A DNA stretch of 54,325 nt. Origin: Lysobacterales bacterium (lineage in GTDB: Bacteria; Pseudomonadota; Gammaproteobacteria; Xanthomonadales; SZUA-5). The notes beneath the pieces were generated by a model. That model was not told the origin of the DNA, ran no database searches, and saw only the letters and a program-made list of their open reading frames with translations. The position numbers and the translations under genes were made by a program. Each line of letters starts with the position of its first letter. Position 1 is the first letter of the stretch. Location of the stretch: the NCBI GenBank assembly GCA_022844135.1, contig JALHMG010000038.1:1-54325 (forward strand). The letters are read 5' to 3'. Positions 1 to 8,451 of the stretch are shown here, one piece after another.

Positions 1-119
1 CGCCGGACTCTTCGTTGCTCGTCGTCGCAATGGAACAACCATTCCTTCTCCTCCCGCCTCGATTCCGGCGCAAAGCCCTTCGCGATCTTCCGTGTTCCCT
101 CATGAAATATGCGGGCTAG
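1..119 (-). mobile_element. Truncated copy of a short inverted-repeat element (copy A)
   Basis: Positions 1-115 are the reverse complement of 15642-15756, with only two mismatches seen (near 31 and 92). The outer end carries the terminus CCTCATGAAATATGCGGG, followed by CTAG (116-119) where the complete copy has TTAA. The window edge cuts the element, so its other end is not visible. Because copy B is complete with matched terminal repeats, this is read as a second insertion of the same small element in the opposite orientation. No transposase is encoded in the visible part. Confidence 0.8.
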
Positions 120-200
120 AAGCGGAACCTTGTCGTTCGACTTCGATGCGTAGACGTCGTTGATTCAGGACCGCGATGAGGTTCTGAACCAACGTCTTGC

Positions 201-656
201 TCAACACGGATCGCGCCCCATCGCCTTATCGTAAGGCGAGGCACGGCCATCGCGTTCGCTGCCACGGCGCAGGCTTGCGGCCGGCCTGTTGATCTCGCGG
301 CACGCCTCGCTGCGCGCGATGCGTTCGCTCCTGACCGCCTCGCCACGCGCACCGCTGCAGCGATCATGCTGATACCAGACGCGCGCGCCGGCACTGCAGC
401 GATAGGACTCATCGCGAGCAGTACGCGGCGCTCGACGTGGAGTGGTTCGGTTTCTTGATTCGCGCTTGCGCTCCGCCGGGGCGCGCTCTGCCGCTGGCGG
501 TTGCGCGGCCGGCGCCTCGGTGAAGTTCCACGCTTTAACGACATCGCCGCATGGCCGATCGCTGAACTGGCGCACGGCGCCGTCGCGACACTCGTACACC
601 TGCGCCCCGCAAACGTGTGCCGCGATCAACAACGCAGCGAAAACAATGGACCGCAT
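201..656 (-). CDS. Exported DUF4124-like protein
   Basis: A small secreted protein of about 151 residues. It has an N-terminal signal peptide (MRSIVFAALLIAAHVCGA) followed directly by a segment of the form VYECRDGAVRQFSDRPCG, the usual start of DUF4124 domains (a Cys-bounded strand motif of unknown function found in many proteobacterial exported proteins). The rest is Arg/Ala-rich, with a second Cys pair (YRCSAG...HDRCSG) that looks like a repeat of the same motif. The ATG at 656 is preferred over the in-frame TTG at 665, because GGAG (667-670) lies 10 nt upstream of the ATG and only 1 nt from the TTG. It lies 3' of bioF on the same strand, about 110 nt away, so it may be separately transcribed. 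Function unknown. Confidence 0.65.
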   Translation of the reverse strand: MRSIVFAALLIAAHVCGAQVYECRDGAVRQFSDRPCGDVVKAWNFTEAPAAQPPAAERAPAERKRESRNRTTPRRAPRTARDESYRCSAGARVWYQHDRCSGARGEAVRSERIARSEACREINRPAASLRRGSERDGRASPYDKAMGRDPC

Positions 657-767
657 AGCCGTCAAACTCCGCGTTAGTTAATGGAGAGGCTAGGCGTCGC
701 CGCGCGGCGTGTCTGTCAGCGTAACGCTGGACCTTTCGTCAGAATTTTCTGACAACTGCAACCGGCG

Positions 768-1949
768 TCATGGGCCGCGAATGTCGGTTTTGAGGGTTGC
801 CGCCAGCGCGGCGAGCAACTGCTCTACATCGCTTTCGCACAGCGCCGCTGACAGGCTGAGCCGCAGTCGAGCCTGACCGTGGGGCACCGTCGGCGGGCGG
901 ATCGCGGGGCAATACACCCCGCGCTCCGCGAGCCGGCGTGAGGCGTCGAGCGCGGCGCGCGAGTCGCCCAGCATGAATGGTTGGATCGCCGTCGTCGATG
1001 GCAGCAGCGGCAGGCCGAGCTCAGTTGCGCCAGCGCGAAACTGAGCGATTCGATCGGCGAGGTGCGCACGCAGATCATCGCCCGCGATAATCCGCCGCAT
1101 CGCGGCGCGGATTGCGGCCGCGATTGCTGGCGGCAGCGCGGTGGTGTAGATAAAACTGCGCGCGCCGTGCAGCAGCGCATCGGCGATCGCAGCGGAGCAG
1201 GCAATCGCCGCGCCCGACACGCCAAAGGCCTTGCCGAACGTCAGCATCAGCACTGGCACGTGCTCGGCGCGGAGGCCGGCGGCAGCACAGGCGCCGCGAC
1301 CCTGCGGCCCGAGCACGCCGATGGCATGCGCTTCATCGACCATCAGCGGCGCGTTTTCGGCGCGCGCGAGTTCCGCCAGTTCGCACAGCGGCGCGATATC
1401 GCCATCCATGCTGAAGACGCTGTCGGTGATCAGCAGCGCCCGACGATCGGGCTCGCGGCCAAGCGCGGCGGCGGCGGCCGACACATCGCCGTGCGCATAG
1501 CGCCGCAACTTCGCGCCCGCGAGCCTGGCGCCATCGAGCAGGCAAGCGTGGTTGAGCCGATCCTGCAGCGCCAGGTCGAAGCGCGACAGTAGCGCCGACA
1601 GCGCACCGATGGCTGCCATGTAGCCAGTGGAGAACAGCAGCACGCGCGGATAGCCCAGCCACGCGGCAAGCTCAGCCTCAAGCGCCGCGTGTTCGGGGTG
1701 ATGGCCACCGAGCAAGTGCGAGGCGCGCGCCCCGGCCTGATCGCGCGCCGCATCGGCAAGCGCCGCTCGTACGCCGGGGTCGAATGCGAGACCCAGATAG
1801 TCGTTGCTGGCGACATCGATCAGCTCGCGGCCTTCGATGACCACGCGCGCGCCTCCGATGGGGCGGGCAATGCGCAGCGAGCGGCGCGACTCGGCGGGGA
1901 GTGCGGCCTGCGCTGCGGCGATCGCGTCGAGTAAGGAGGGACGCGTCAT
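768..1949 (-). CDS. bioF: 8-amino-7-oxononanoate synthase (biotin biosynthesis)
   Basis: Cytosolic PLP enzyme that condenses pimeloyl-ACP/CoA with L-alanine to give 8-amino-7-oxononanoate (KAPA), the first step of biotin ring assembly. The 393 residues match the usual length. Visible family motifs: NDYLGL (49-54), SHLLGGHHPEHAALE (77-91), STGYMAA (107-113), DSVFSMDGD (176-184), DEAHAIGVLG (205-214) and the PLP-lysine segment MLTFGKAFGVSG with Lys240. The ATG at 1949 has AAGGG just upstream. It lies 81 nt downstream of bioB on the same strand, so the two are probably cotranscribed; bioA, bioC, bioD and bioH are not in the window. Confidence 0.95.
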   Translation of the reverse strand: MTRPSLLDAIAAAQAALPAESRRSLRIARPIGGARVVIEGRELIDVASNDYLGLAFDPGVRAALADAARDQAGARASHLLGGHHPEHAALEAELAAWLGYPRVLLFSTGYMAAIGALSALLSRFDLALQDRLNHACLLDGARLAGAKLRRYAHGDVSAAAAALGREPDRRALLITDSVFSMDGDIAPLCELAELARAENAPLMVDEAHAIGVLGPQGRGACAAAGLRAEHVPVLMLTFGKAFGVSGAAIACSAAIADALLHGARSFIYTTALPPAIAAAIRAAMRRIIAGDDLRAHLADRIAQFRAGATELGLPLLPSTTAIQPFMLGDSRAALDASRRLAERGVYCPAIRPPTVPHGQARLRLSLSAALCESDVEQLLAALAATLKTDIRGP

Positions 1950-2030
1950 GGAACCCTTGGTCGGCGACGATCGCGTTGCTGCCGCAGCGTCGATTCGAGC
2001 GTCATCTTCAAGTCGCCCTGCGCATCGCGC

Positions 2031-2987
2031 TCAACTCGCGCAGGCGCCCAGGCCCTTCAGTCCGAGTCGCGCAAACAAGTCGCGATCGGCCTGCACCTCG
2101 GGATTGCCGGTGGTCAGCAGTTTCTCGCCATAAAAAATCGAATTGGCGCCGGCGAGAAAGCACAGCGCCTGCAAACTCGCGTCCATCGATTCTCGGCCAG
2201 CCGACAGCCGCACCACCGAATGCGGCATGCAGACACGCGCCACGGCGATCGTGCGCACGAACTCGAAATCGTCGAGCTCTGCCGCGTCCTGCAGCGGCGT
2301 GCCAGCGACCTTGACGAGACGATTGATCGGCACCGATTCCGGATGCGCTGGCAGCGTGGCCAGCGCATGAATCAAGCCGACGCGGTCGGACCGTGTCTCG
2401 TTCATGCCGACGATGCCGCCAGAGCACACGTTCAAGCCGGCTTCGCGCACCGCTTGCAGCGTATCGAGCCGATCCTGATAGCAGCGCGTGCCGATGATCT
2501 CAGGGTAGTACTCGGGGCTGGTATCGAGGTTGTGGTTGTAATAATCGAGCCCCGCCGCGCGCAAGCGCTGCGCCTGTTCGGGCTTCAGCATGCCGGCCGT
2601 CAGACACGTTTCCATGCCCAGCTCGCGCACCACCCCGACCATGTCGACCAGGCGATCGACGTCCTTATCGCGCGGAGCGCGCCACGCCGCGCCCATACAA
2701 AAGCGTGTTGCGCCGGCGGCCTTTGCGGCGCTCGCGCTGCTGCGCACCTCGTTCAATGCAAGCAGGCGTTCGACTTCCAGCCCGGTCTTGAAGTGCGCGC
2801 TTTGCGGGCAATAGGCGCAATCTTCCGGGCAGGCGCCGGTCTTGATCGACAGCAGCGTGGAGATCTGCACAGCCTGCGGATCGAAGTGCTGGCGGTGCAC
2901 GCTGGCGGCGCGAAATACCAACTCCAGGAGCGGCAGATCGTACAGCGCGGCGATTTCTTCGCGACTCCAGTCGGTGCGCACGCTCAT
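2031..2987 (-). CDS. bioB: Biotin synthase
   Basis: Radical SAM enzyme that inserts sulfur into dethiobiotin, the last step of biotin synthesis. The radical SAM cysteines are in CPEDCAYC (Cys53, Cys57, Cys60). Other BioB landmarks are [44 protein letters not shown] and RLSAGRE, which carry the cysteines and arginine that hold the second, sacrificial FeS cluster. The open frame runs further upstream to 3230, but the family N-terminus corresponds to the ATG at 2987 ([11 protein letters not shown]), which overlaps the stop of the upstream DUF808 gene as ATGA, a translational coupling arrangement. The 318-residue length is typical. Followed by bioF. Confidence 0.96.
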   Translation of the reverse strand: MSVRTDWSREEIAALYDLPLLELVFRAASVHRQHFDPQAVQISTLLSIKTGACPEDCAYCPQSAHFKTGLEVERLLALNEVRSSASAAKAAGATRFCMGAAWRAPRDKDVDRLVDMVGVVRELGMETCLTAGMLKPEQAQRLRAAGLDYYNHNLDTSPEYYPEIIGTRCYQDRLDTLQAVREAGLNVCSGGIVGMNETRSDRVGLIHALATLPAHPESVPINRLVKVAGTPLQDAAELDDFEFVRTIAVARVCMPHSVVRLSAGRESMDASLQALCFLAGANSIFYGEKLLTTGNPEVQADRDLFARLGLKGLGACAS

Positions 2988-3892
2988 GCTTTCTTTCCCA
3001 TCATGCGTTTGCCGACGGTGACCGCCAGCACGACCAGTCCGCCGGTCGCCGCGCCAACAACAAAATCCGCGAGCACACTCAGCAGTCCACCGCCCGGCAC
3101 GCCTTCCAATTGGTGCTGGATGGCGTGATGCAACGCCGGAATGCCTTCGATGATGATGTGCCCGCCGACCAGAAACATCGCTGCAGTGCCAAGCACCGAT
3201 AGCGACTTCATCAAGTACGGCGCGAACCATAGGATGGCTCTGCCGACGGCCTGTTTGGCCCCGGCGGCCTGCTTCGCCAGGTGCAGGCCCACATCATCCA
3301 GCTTCACGATGCCAGCCACCAGGCCGTACACGCCAATGGTCATCACCACGGCGATCGTCGACAGCACCGCCACCTGACGCGAAAAACTCGCCGCAGCAAC
3401 GGTGCCCAGCGTGATCACGATGATCTCGGCCGAGAGGATAAAGTCGGTGCGGATGGCGCCCTTGATCTTGTCTTTTTCGAACTGCACCAGATCGACCTCG
3501 GGATTGGCGACCGCAGCGACCAGTTCGGCGTGGTGCTGGTCGTCTTCCTTCTTGCTATGCAGGAGTTTGTGCGCGACCTTCTCGAATCCTTCGAAGCACA
3601 GGAAGGCCCCGCCGATCATCAGCAGCGGCGTCACCGCCCAGGGCGCGAAGGCGCTGATCGCCAACGCCGACGGCACCAGGATCAGTTTGTTGATCGCCGA
3701 TCCTTTGGCGACCGCCCATACCACGGGCAACTCGCGATCGGCTCTCACGCCCGCCACCTGCTCGGCGTTCAACGCCAGATCGTCGCCGAGCACGCCGGCG
3801 GTTTTCTTCACCGCCACCTTGCTCATCACGGCAACATCGTCGAGTAGCGTGGCGATGTCGTCGAGCAACGCCAGTAAGCTTGATCCAGCCAT
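2984..3892 (-). CDS. DUF808 family (YedI-like) inner membrane protein
   Basis: Polytopic membrane protein of 302 residues. The N-terminus [21 protein letters not shown] followed by [24 protein letters not shown] is characteristic of the DUF808/YedI family, whose biochemical role is not established. Hydrophobic segments lie at about residues 70-100, 150-200 and 220-300, with a conserved hydrophilic stretch ([10 protein letters not shown]...DQHHAELV) between. It is the first gene of the minus-strand unit DUF808-bioB-bioF and overlaps bioB by 4 nt. DUF808 genes are not known as biotin genes, so the coupling is a contextual oddity. The 5' region is shared with the divergent DUF3034 gene. Confidence 0.85.
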   Translation of the reverse strand: MAGSSLLALLDDIATLLDDVAVMSKVAVKKTAGVLGDDLALNAEQVAGVRADRELPVVWAVAKGSAINKLILVPSALAISAFAPWAVTPLLMIGGAFLCFEGFEKVAHKLLHSKKEDDQHHAELVAAVANPEVDLVQFEKDKIKGAIRTDFILSAEIIVITLGTVAAASFSRQVAVLSTIAVVMTIGVYGLVAGIVKLDDVGLHLAKQAAGAKQAVGRAILWFAPYLMKSLSVLGTAAMFLVGGHIIIEGIPALHHAIQHQLEGVPGGGLLSVLADFVVGAATGGLVVLAVTVGKRMMGKKA

Positions 3893-3998
3893 TCAATCGA
3901 TCCATCGCATCGTATGAGCGGCGCAGGATAGCAGTCTGCATCCGGTGGGCTCGGTGCGCGCGTAGAATGACACCGCAGAAGGCGGTTCCGGGGGCGGA

Positions 3999-4904
3999 AT
4001 GCGATTACGATCAACAGCGAAAGATCGACGGTCGATGGCCGCGCGCACGGCGCGAGGCCTTTGCCTTTGGACGATTGGCCTGGCACTGACTGCGCTCATC
4101 TCAACGCCAGCCGTGGCCGACGACGGCAAGCTGCTCGGCGCGGCGGGCTTAAGTTCAATCGACGGCGCCGCTGGCGGCGGTCTGGTGCCGTGGGCGGTGA
4201 TCGCTGGCTATGGGGAGCAAGGCCAGTGGGACACAACGGGCGCCTTGACCTATGTCGACACCGGCGACTTCAACCTCCGCGCGGGTTCGATCTCGCTGGG
4301 CTGGAATGATCGACTGGAACTGTCGGCATCGCGCTTGTCGCTCGGCCTGGACGCCCTGGTTGCCGCCGGTGCGTTCCCGGATGTGCGCTTGGATACCGAT
4401 GTGCTGGCGGCGAAATTGCGGCTCGGTGGCGATCTGATCTACGGCGATTGGCCGCAGATTTCTGCCGGCGTGCAGTGGCGGCATTCGCGAGATCGGGATT
4501 TGATCGAGTCCGTCGGTGCCGACGACACCAGTGGCTACGATGTTTATCTGGCCGCGTCCCGATTGTGGATCGCGGGAATCGGCGGGCGCCGCACACTGGC
4601 CAACCTCACGTTGCGATCGACCTCTGCGCATCAGTTGGGCCTTTTGGGCTTCGACGATGATCGCAGCCTCGTGCTGGAAGGCAGCTTTGCGGTATTTCTC
4701 ACCCCGACCATCGCGCTTGGCGCCGAGTATCGAAGTAAACCTGACGAATTGGCGCTGGCGCCCGAGGACGATTGGTACGATCTGTTCGTCGGCTGGTTTC
4801 CGAATAAACGCTGGCATGCGGCGCTGGCTTATGTCGATCTGGGCTCGGTCGGCGGCGTTCAAGACCAGCAAGGTTTTTATCTGACCGTGAAGGGTTCGCC
4901 GTGA
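3999..4904 (+). CDS. DUF3034 family outer-envelope protein
   Basis: Predicted exported protein of 301 residues with a long N-region, then a signal peptide (LWTIGLALTALISTPAVA). The mature start KLLGAAGLSSIDGAAGGGLVPWAVIAGYG and the following VDTGDFNLRAGSISLGWNDRLELS are the DUF3034 signature. Alternating hydrophobic/polar stretches throughout suggest a beta-rich, probably outer-membrane barrel (inference). The start at 3999 sits behind GGGGGCGGA; an in-frame ATG at 4035 has no clear ribosome site. Its stop overlaps the next start (TGATG at 4902-4906), so it is coupled to an exported truncated haemoglobin. Function unknown. Confidence 0.8.
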   Translation: MRLRSTAKDRRSMAARTARGLCLWTIGLALTALISTPAVADDGKLLGAAGLSSIDGAAGGGLVPWAVIAGYGEQGQWDTTGALTYVDTGDFNLRAGSISLGWNDRLELSASRLSLGLDALVAAGAFPDVRLDTDVLAAKLRLGGDLIYGDWPQISAGVQWRHSRDRDLIESVGADDTSGYDVYLAASRLWIAGIGGRRTLANLTLRSTSAHQLGLLGFDDDRSLVLEGSFAVFLTPTIALGAEYRSKPDELALAPEDDWYDLFVGWFPNKRWHAALAYVDLGSVGGVQDQQGFYLTVKGSP

Positions 4905-5362
4905 TGCGGAAAGTTTTTCTGGCGCTGTGGTTCCTAGCCCTCTGCCCGGCGCCGGCCGATGCTGCGGATGGCGCGGCCGATGCGACGGCAACGTCCGATT
5001 GCCGCGAAGGCACGCTCTACAGCGAGCTGGGCTGCCTGGAGGGAACGACGCGCATGGTCGAAGCGATCATTGTCGAGGTGAAGGCCGATCAACGCATCGC
5101 ATACTTGTTCGAGAACACCGACTGGGATTACCTGCGCGATCGGCTCGTCGAGCAAATCTGCGAGCTCAGTGGTGGCGGCTGCGAGTACACCGGTCTGCCG
5201 ATGCCCGATGCGCACAGCGGCATGGCAATCACGCGCGCCGAGTTCAATTGGTTCGTCGAGGACACCGAACGCGGCATGACCAAAGCCGGCGTGCCGCTGG
5301 CTACGCAGAATCGCCTGCTCGCGCTACTGGCGAAAATGCACGGCGACGTTGTAGGGCAGTGA
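4904..5362 (+). CDS. Exported group 1 (TrHbN-type) truncated haemoglobin
   Basis: Small globin of about 152 residues with an N-terminal signal peptide (MRKVFLALWFLALCPAPADA), so probably periplasmic. The mature part reads as a group 1 2/2 globin: LYSELGCLEGTTRMVEAII (helices A-B), YLFENTDW (CD Phe), LVEQICELSGGGCEYTG (helix E and EF loop), PDAHSGMAIT with the predicted proximal haem ligand His104 (F8), and ALLAKMHGDVV (helix H). The usual B10 Tyr position appears to be Ile (VEAIIVEVKAD), so distal-pocket ligand stabilisation may differ from NO-dioxygenating TrHbN. The ATG at 4904 overlaps the upstream stop. Substrate unknown; O2, NO or electron-transfer roles are all possible. Confidence 0.82.
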   Translation: MRKVFLALWFLALCPAPADAADGAADATATSDCREGTLYSELGCLEGTTRMVEAIIVEVKADQRIAYLFENTDWDYLRDRLVEQICELSGGGCEYTGLPMPDAHSGMAITRAEFNWFVEDTERGMTKAGVPLATQNRLLALLAKMHGDVVGQ

Positions 5363-5386
5363 TCGGCGTCCGGTATTCGGATTCCT

Positions 5387-5407
5387 GGGTCGCACAGGGC
5401 GCGACCC
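5387..5407. terminator. Hairpin between convergent globin and autotransporter genes
   Basis: GGGTCGC (5387-5393) and GCGACCC (5401-5407) form a perfect 7-bp GC-rich stem with a 7-nt loop in the 55-nt gap between two convergent genes. There is no clear T-tract on either strand, so a bidirectional termination or mRNA-end protecting role is inferred from position. The same GGGTCGC/GCGACCC arms recur in the palindrome at 35441-35470. Confidence 0.4.
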
Positions 5408-5417
5408 GCGGGAGAGA

Positions 5418-6710
5418 TCAAAACTCGTAGCGCAAACCCAAGTCGATCTGCCGAGTATCGAGCCGATCGTCGCCGACGTTTTGCCGCAAACCGGCGAATC
5501 CGGCAAAGCCATTCGCCCACTGTGCGCTGACGCCGAGCGCCACCGATCCGTAGCCGTCGTCTTCTTCATCTGCAGCAAGCAGAAACTGCAGCGGGCTCTG
5601 GCTTACGTTGGTCGACAAATCGCCCGCGAAGCGCACGTTCGCGGCTTGCGCATCCAAGCCCGAAACGCTGATCCACGCGATATCCAGGAACGGCTGGTAC
5701 ACGCCATTCTCGCCACTGATTACGAATGCAGCGCGCAGGCCAGCGGACAAGCGCGTAAAGTTCTCCTCCAGTTCGCCCACCGACAGCGCCCAGCCCGCGC
5801 CGTTTGCGTCTGGTGCGCGCGAGCGTTCGGTGTAAGCATCGGTGCTGGCGTCGATAGCCTCGATGCGCAGATAGGGGTTCAAATTCAAGGCATCGCGATT
5901 GAATCGGAAACCCGCGGTCAGCGCCAGCAGGCGCTCCTCGCTGTCGAATCCCGAATCGTAGCTTTGATCGACCACGGTGGTGCCGAGGGTGTAACCGACT
6001 TTCCGCACCTGGCTGATGTCGCTGCGAGTCAGTCCAAGCAAACCGTCGAGATGGAATCCGGCCTCGTTCTGCCAGCCGCTGTAAAGATGAAAGGCAGTGT
6101 CGTCGGCATCCAGCGTTCCTGAGTTGTCGGTGTAATCGCTGTCGCTGCGGTGCAGCGACAACGCGCCGCCGACATACAGGTTTGCGCCGAAACGCCGATC
6201 GGCGCCCAAGGTCAACCCGCGGGCGTCGCGATCGAAGCCGTCTTCGTTGAGGCTTTGCTTGCGCTCGTCGCTATCGAAACGCAGTTGCGCATAAGCCGAC
6301 CATGAGTTCTCGCCATCGCCATTCAGCGCCAGCGCAACTTCGTCCTCGTCGGTCATGAGCGCGCTCCAGCCTGGGCCGGCGGGGCTGCCTGGCACGCGAA
6401 TCGGCGTGAACTTGCCCAAGCCTGAGCGGTCGATCGGTATGGTGGCGTTGTCGGCGGTGACCTGCCGCAGTGCCGTGGCGACATTGGCGTTGTTCTGGAA
6501 CGCGGCCCCGACCAGGGAATTGCAGTCGTTCTGCAGCCGCGGCGTCAAGCGATTCCCCGCCGGACACAGCACGCCCACGGCGCGCGCCGTCTCGCGCTGC
6601 GGCCCGGAGCCCGTGAAACGGTTCAATGTGTCGACCACGGCGTTCTGCGCGAAAGCTATGTCGCCGACCAGTGCTGCGAAAACACAAATTCCCAGTGTCG
6701 ATCTGCGCAT
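5418..6710 (-). CDS. Autotransporter beta-barrel domain protein
   Basis: Predicted outer membrane protein of about 430 residues. The signal peptide MRRSTLGICVFAALVGDIAFA is followed by a short N-terminal region with a Cys pair (VLCPAGN...NDCNSL). A long C-terminal autotransporter-type beta domain covers about residues 130-430, with amphipathic strands (SAYAQLRFDS, GLTLGADRRFG, LYVGGALSLHRS, FHLYSGWQNEAG, LSAGLRAAF) and the classic C-terminal aromatic strand ending RYEF. The true start is the ATG at 6710 behind GGGGAGA; the frame extends upstream without a signal sequence. The passenger is very short for a virulence-type autotransporter, so it may be essentially a stand-alone barrel. Confidence 0.85.
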   Translation of the reverse strand: MRRSTLGICVFAALVGDIAFAQNAVVDTLNRFTGSGPQRETARAVGVLCPAGNRLTPRLQNDCNSLVGAAFQNNANVATALRQVTADNATIPIDRSGLGKFTPIRVPGSPAGPGWSALMTDEDEVALALNGDGENSWSAYAQLRFDSDERKQSLNEDGFDRDARGLTLGADRRFGANLYVGGALSLHRSDSDYTDNSGTLDADDTAFHLYSGWQNEAGFHLDGLLGLTRSDISQVRKVGYTLGTTVVDQSYDSGFDSEERLLALTAGFRFNRDALNLNPYLRIEAIDASTDAYTERSRAPDANGAGWALSVGELEENFTRLSAGLRAAFVISGENGVYQPFLDIAWISVSGLDAQAANVRFAGDLSTNVSQSPLQFLLAADEEDDGYGSVALGVSAQWANGFAGFAGLRQNVGDDRLDTRQIDLGLRYEF

Positions 6711-6807
6711 CAGGAAGCTCTCCCCAAAGTGTCGAATCGCCATGCGGAGCATTCGCCGCTCTACAAGCCTTTGCAAGAGCTAACGCCGAACTGAGAGACT
6801 TTGCGCC

Positions 6808-8364
6808 ATGAAATTAGTGCTCGAAGTACTGAGCGGTCCGCCGTTGGCCGCCAAATGGATCGATCTCGATCAGACGCGCCTGCTTGGGCGCAGCCCCGAG
6901 TGCGATCTGGTGTTGCCGGATCCCGGTGTTTCCAGGCGCCACGCAAGCATTGAGGCGCGCGGCGATGCGCTGCTGCTTCAGGACCTCGGCAGTCGCGCGG
7001 GTACGCTGATCAACGATGCCGCTGTCGAGCCCAATTCGGCCACCGAGCTGTGTGAGCACGACCGGGTGCGAATCGGGCCATGGCGCTTTCGCGTGCGCCG
7101 CGAAGAGTCGAAAGCGGCCACAGCCGCGCCCGTATCGTTGGGTTCGGTCACGCACATCGCAGCGCCGGTGCTGGCTGCGGAGCGACGCCTGGAACTGATC
7201 GTCGAGTTCGCCGCGCACACGGTCAATGCCATCGACCGGGCCGGCGTCGTCGAGCAGTTGGCCGATTTCGCCCAGCGCGGGACTGGGGGTCGCGTCGCCA
7301 GCGTGCTGCTGGAAAACGACGGCGACCTGCAGTTATCGGCCTCCATGCCGGCCACGGTCCCGCCCCTGGCGCCTCTGCAGGAGCTGATCGATGCTGCGCG
7401 CGAAGGCGGCGTAGTGCAGGCAGACGTCGACTTGCCGGGGCTCAACGGTGTGCGTCCCATTCTCGCCGCGGCTCTGCGCGTCGACAAAGACGTGCGCGGA
7501 TTCCTGCTGGTCGAGTTGATGCGCCCCGAACCCCGGCAACGCGCCGATGCAGCGGAATTCGTGCACGCACTGGTGCGCCTTGCGGGCATGACGCTCGGCA
7601 ATGTGCAACGCCGCGAGGTGGAGCGGCGCGTCGAGCGCTTGCACGCCGATCTCGATCAGGCGCGCGAAGTGCAGCGCCGCATTCTGCCGCCAGCCTCGGC
7701 GACATGCGCCGGCACGCGCTACGCATTCCACGTGCATCCGGGGCGCCTGGTGGCTGGCGATATGGTCGATGTTTTCGCCATCGACGCGCGCCGTTGCGCC
7801 GTCATTCTGGGCGACATCGCCGGCGCCGGCGTGGGCGCTGGATTCCTGATGGCCAGCGTGCAGGCGTATCTGCACGCCGAGCTCATGGAAACCGGCGATC
7901 CGGCGGTAGCTGCCACTCGCTGCAATCAATACGTCAGTCGCGTCGGCGGCGGCCGGTTTGCGACTGCGTGGATCGGCATCGTCGATGCGTTGACGCGCGA
8001 CGTGCGCTTCGTCGACGCCGGCCACGGCCACGGCCGCATCGTCGATGCCGCCGGCACGCCGCGCGTGATGGTCGCTCGCGGCGCGATCCCGATCGGGATC
8101 GACGCGCACGCGCACTTCGCCAGCGAAACACTGCACTTGGGGCGCGGCGAACGCATCGTGCTGTTCAGCGATGGCGTGGCCGAAATCCGCAACGCCAGCG
8201 GGGCCGTGTTCGCCCCGGACGAGCTCGATCGCACGCTCAAGCGCTCGCGCCAACCCGAATCGGACATCGCCGCGATCATCGCCGGCATGGAAATCTTCGC
8301 CGGTGGACAAATGCCCAGCGACGATGCGTCGGTGCTGTCCTTCGATGTAGCGATGGGGCATTAG
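6808..8364 (+). CDS. FHA-GAF-SpoIIE (PP2C-type) serine phosphatase
   Basis: Cytosolic signalling phosphatase of 518 residues with three modules. An FHA domain lies at about 1-95 (LLGRSPECDLVLPDPGVSRRH, the phosphothreonine-binding Arg/Ser/Arg-His core). A GAF-like region covers about 125-265, ending in a short coiled coil (EVERRVERLHADLDQAREVQRR). A SpoIIE/PP2C catalytic domain covers about 305-515. Metal-binding acidic motifs are visible: LVAGDMVDVF, ILGDIAGAGVGAGFLMA, DAGHGHGR, LFSDGVAE and SDDASVLS. Such phosphatases often dephosphorylate an anti-sigma antagonist or act on kinase substrates; no partner-switching genes are adjacent. The FHA domain would let it bind phosphorylated products of Ser/Thr kinases such as the two encoded in this window (inference). 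Confidence 0.9.
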   Translation: MKLVLEVLSGPPLAAKWIDLDQTRLLGRSPECDLVLPDPGVSRRHASIEARGDALLLQDLGSRAGTLINDAAVEPNSATELCEHDRVRIGPWRFRVRREESKAATAAPVSLGSVTHIAAPVLAAERRLELIVEFAAHTVNAIDRAGVVEQLADFAQRGTGGRVASVLLENDGDLQLSASMPATVPPLAPLQELIDAAREGGVVQADVDLPGLNGVRPILAAALRVDKDVRGFLLVELMRPEPRQRADAAEFVHALVRLAGMTLGNVQRREVERRVERLHADLDQAREVQRRILPPASATCAGTRYAFHVHPGRLVAGDMVDVFAIDARRCAVILGDIAGAGVGAGFLMASVQAYLHAELMETGDPAVAATRCNQYVSRVGGGRFATAWIGIVDALTRDVRFVDAGHGHGRIVDAAGTPRVMVARGAIPIGIDAHAHFASETLHLGRGERIVLFSDGVAEIRNASGAVFAPDELDRTLKRSRQPESDIAAIIAGMEIFAGGQMPSDDASVLSFDVAMGH

Positions 8365-8451
8365 CGAGAGATTTGGCTGCGGTCGAGCGGTTTCAGGATT
8401 AACCAGACTGAACCCGTGCAGACCGCACTGCGGCGGATGGCGTGCGGCGAC

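Noticed and set aside
2220-3128. Plus-strand frame of about 300 codons over bioB
   Set aside because: Antisense to a gene with complete radical SAM motifs; composition typical of GC-rich shadow frames.
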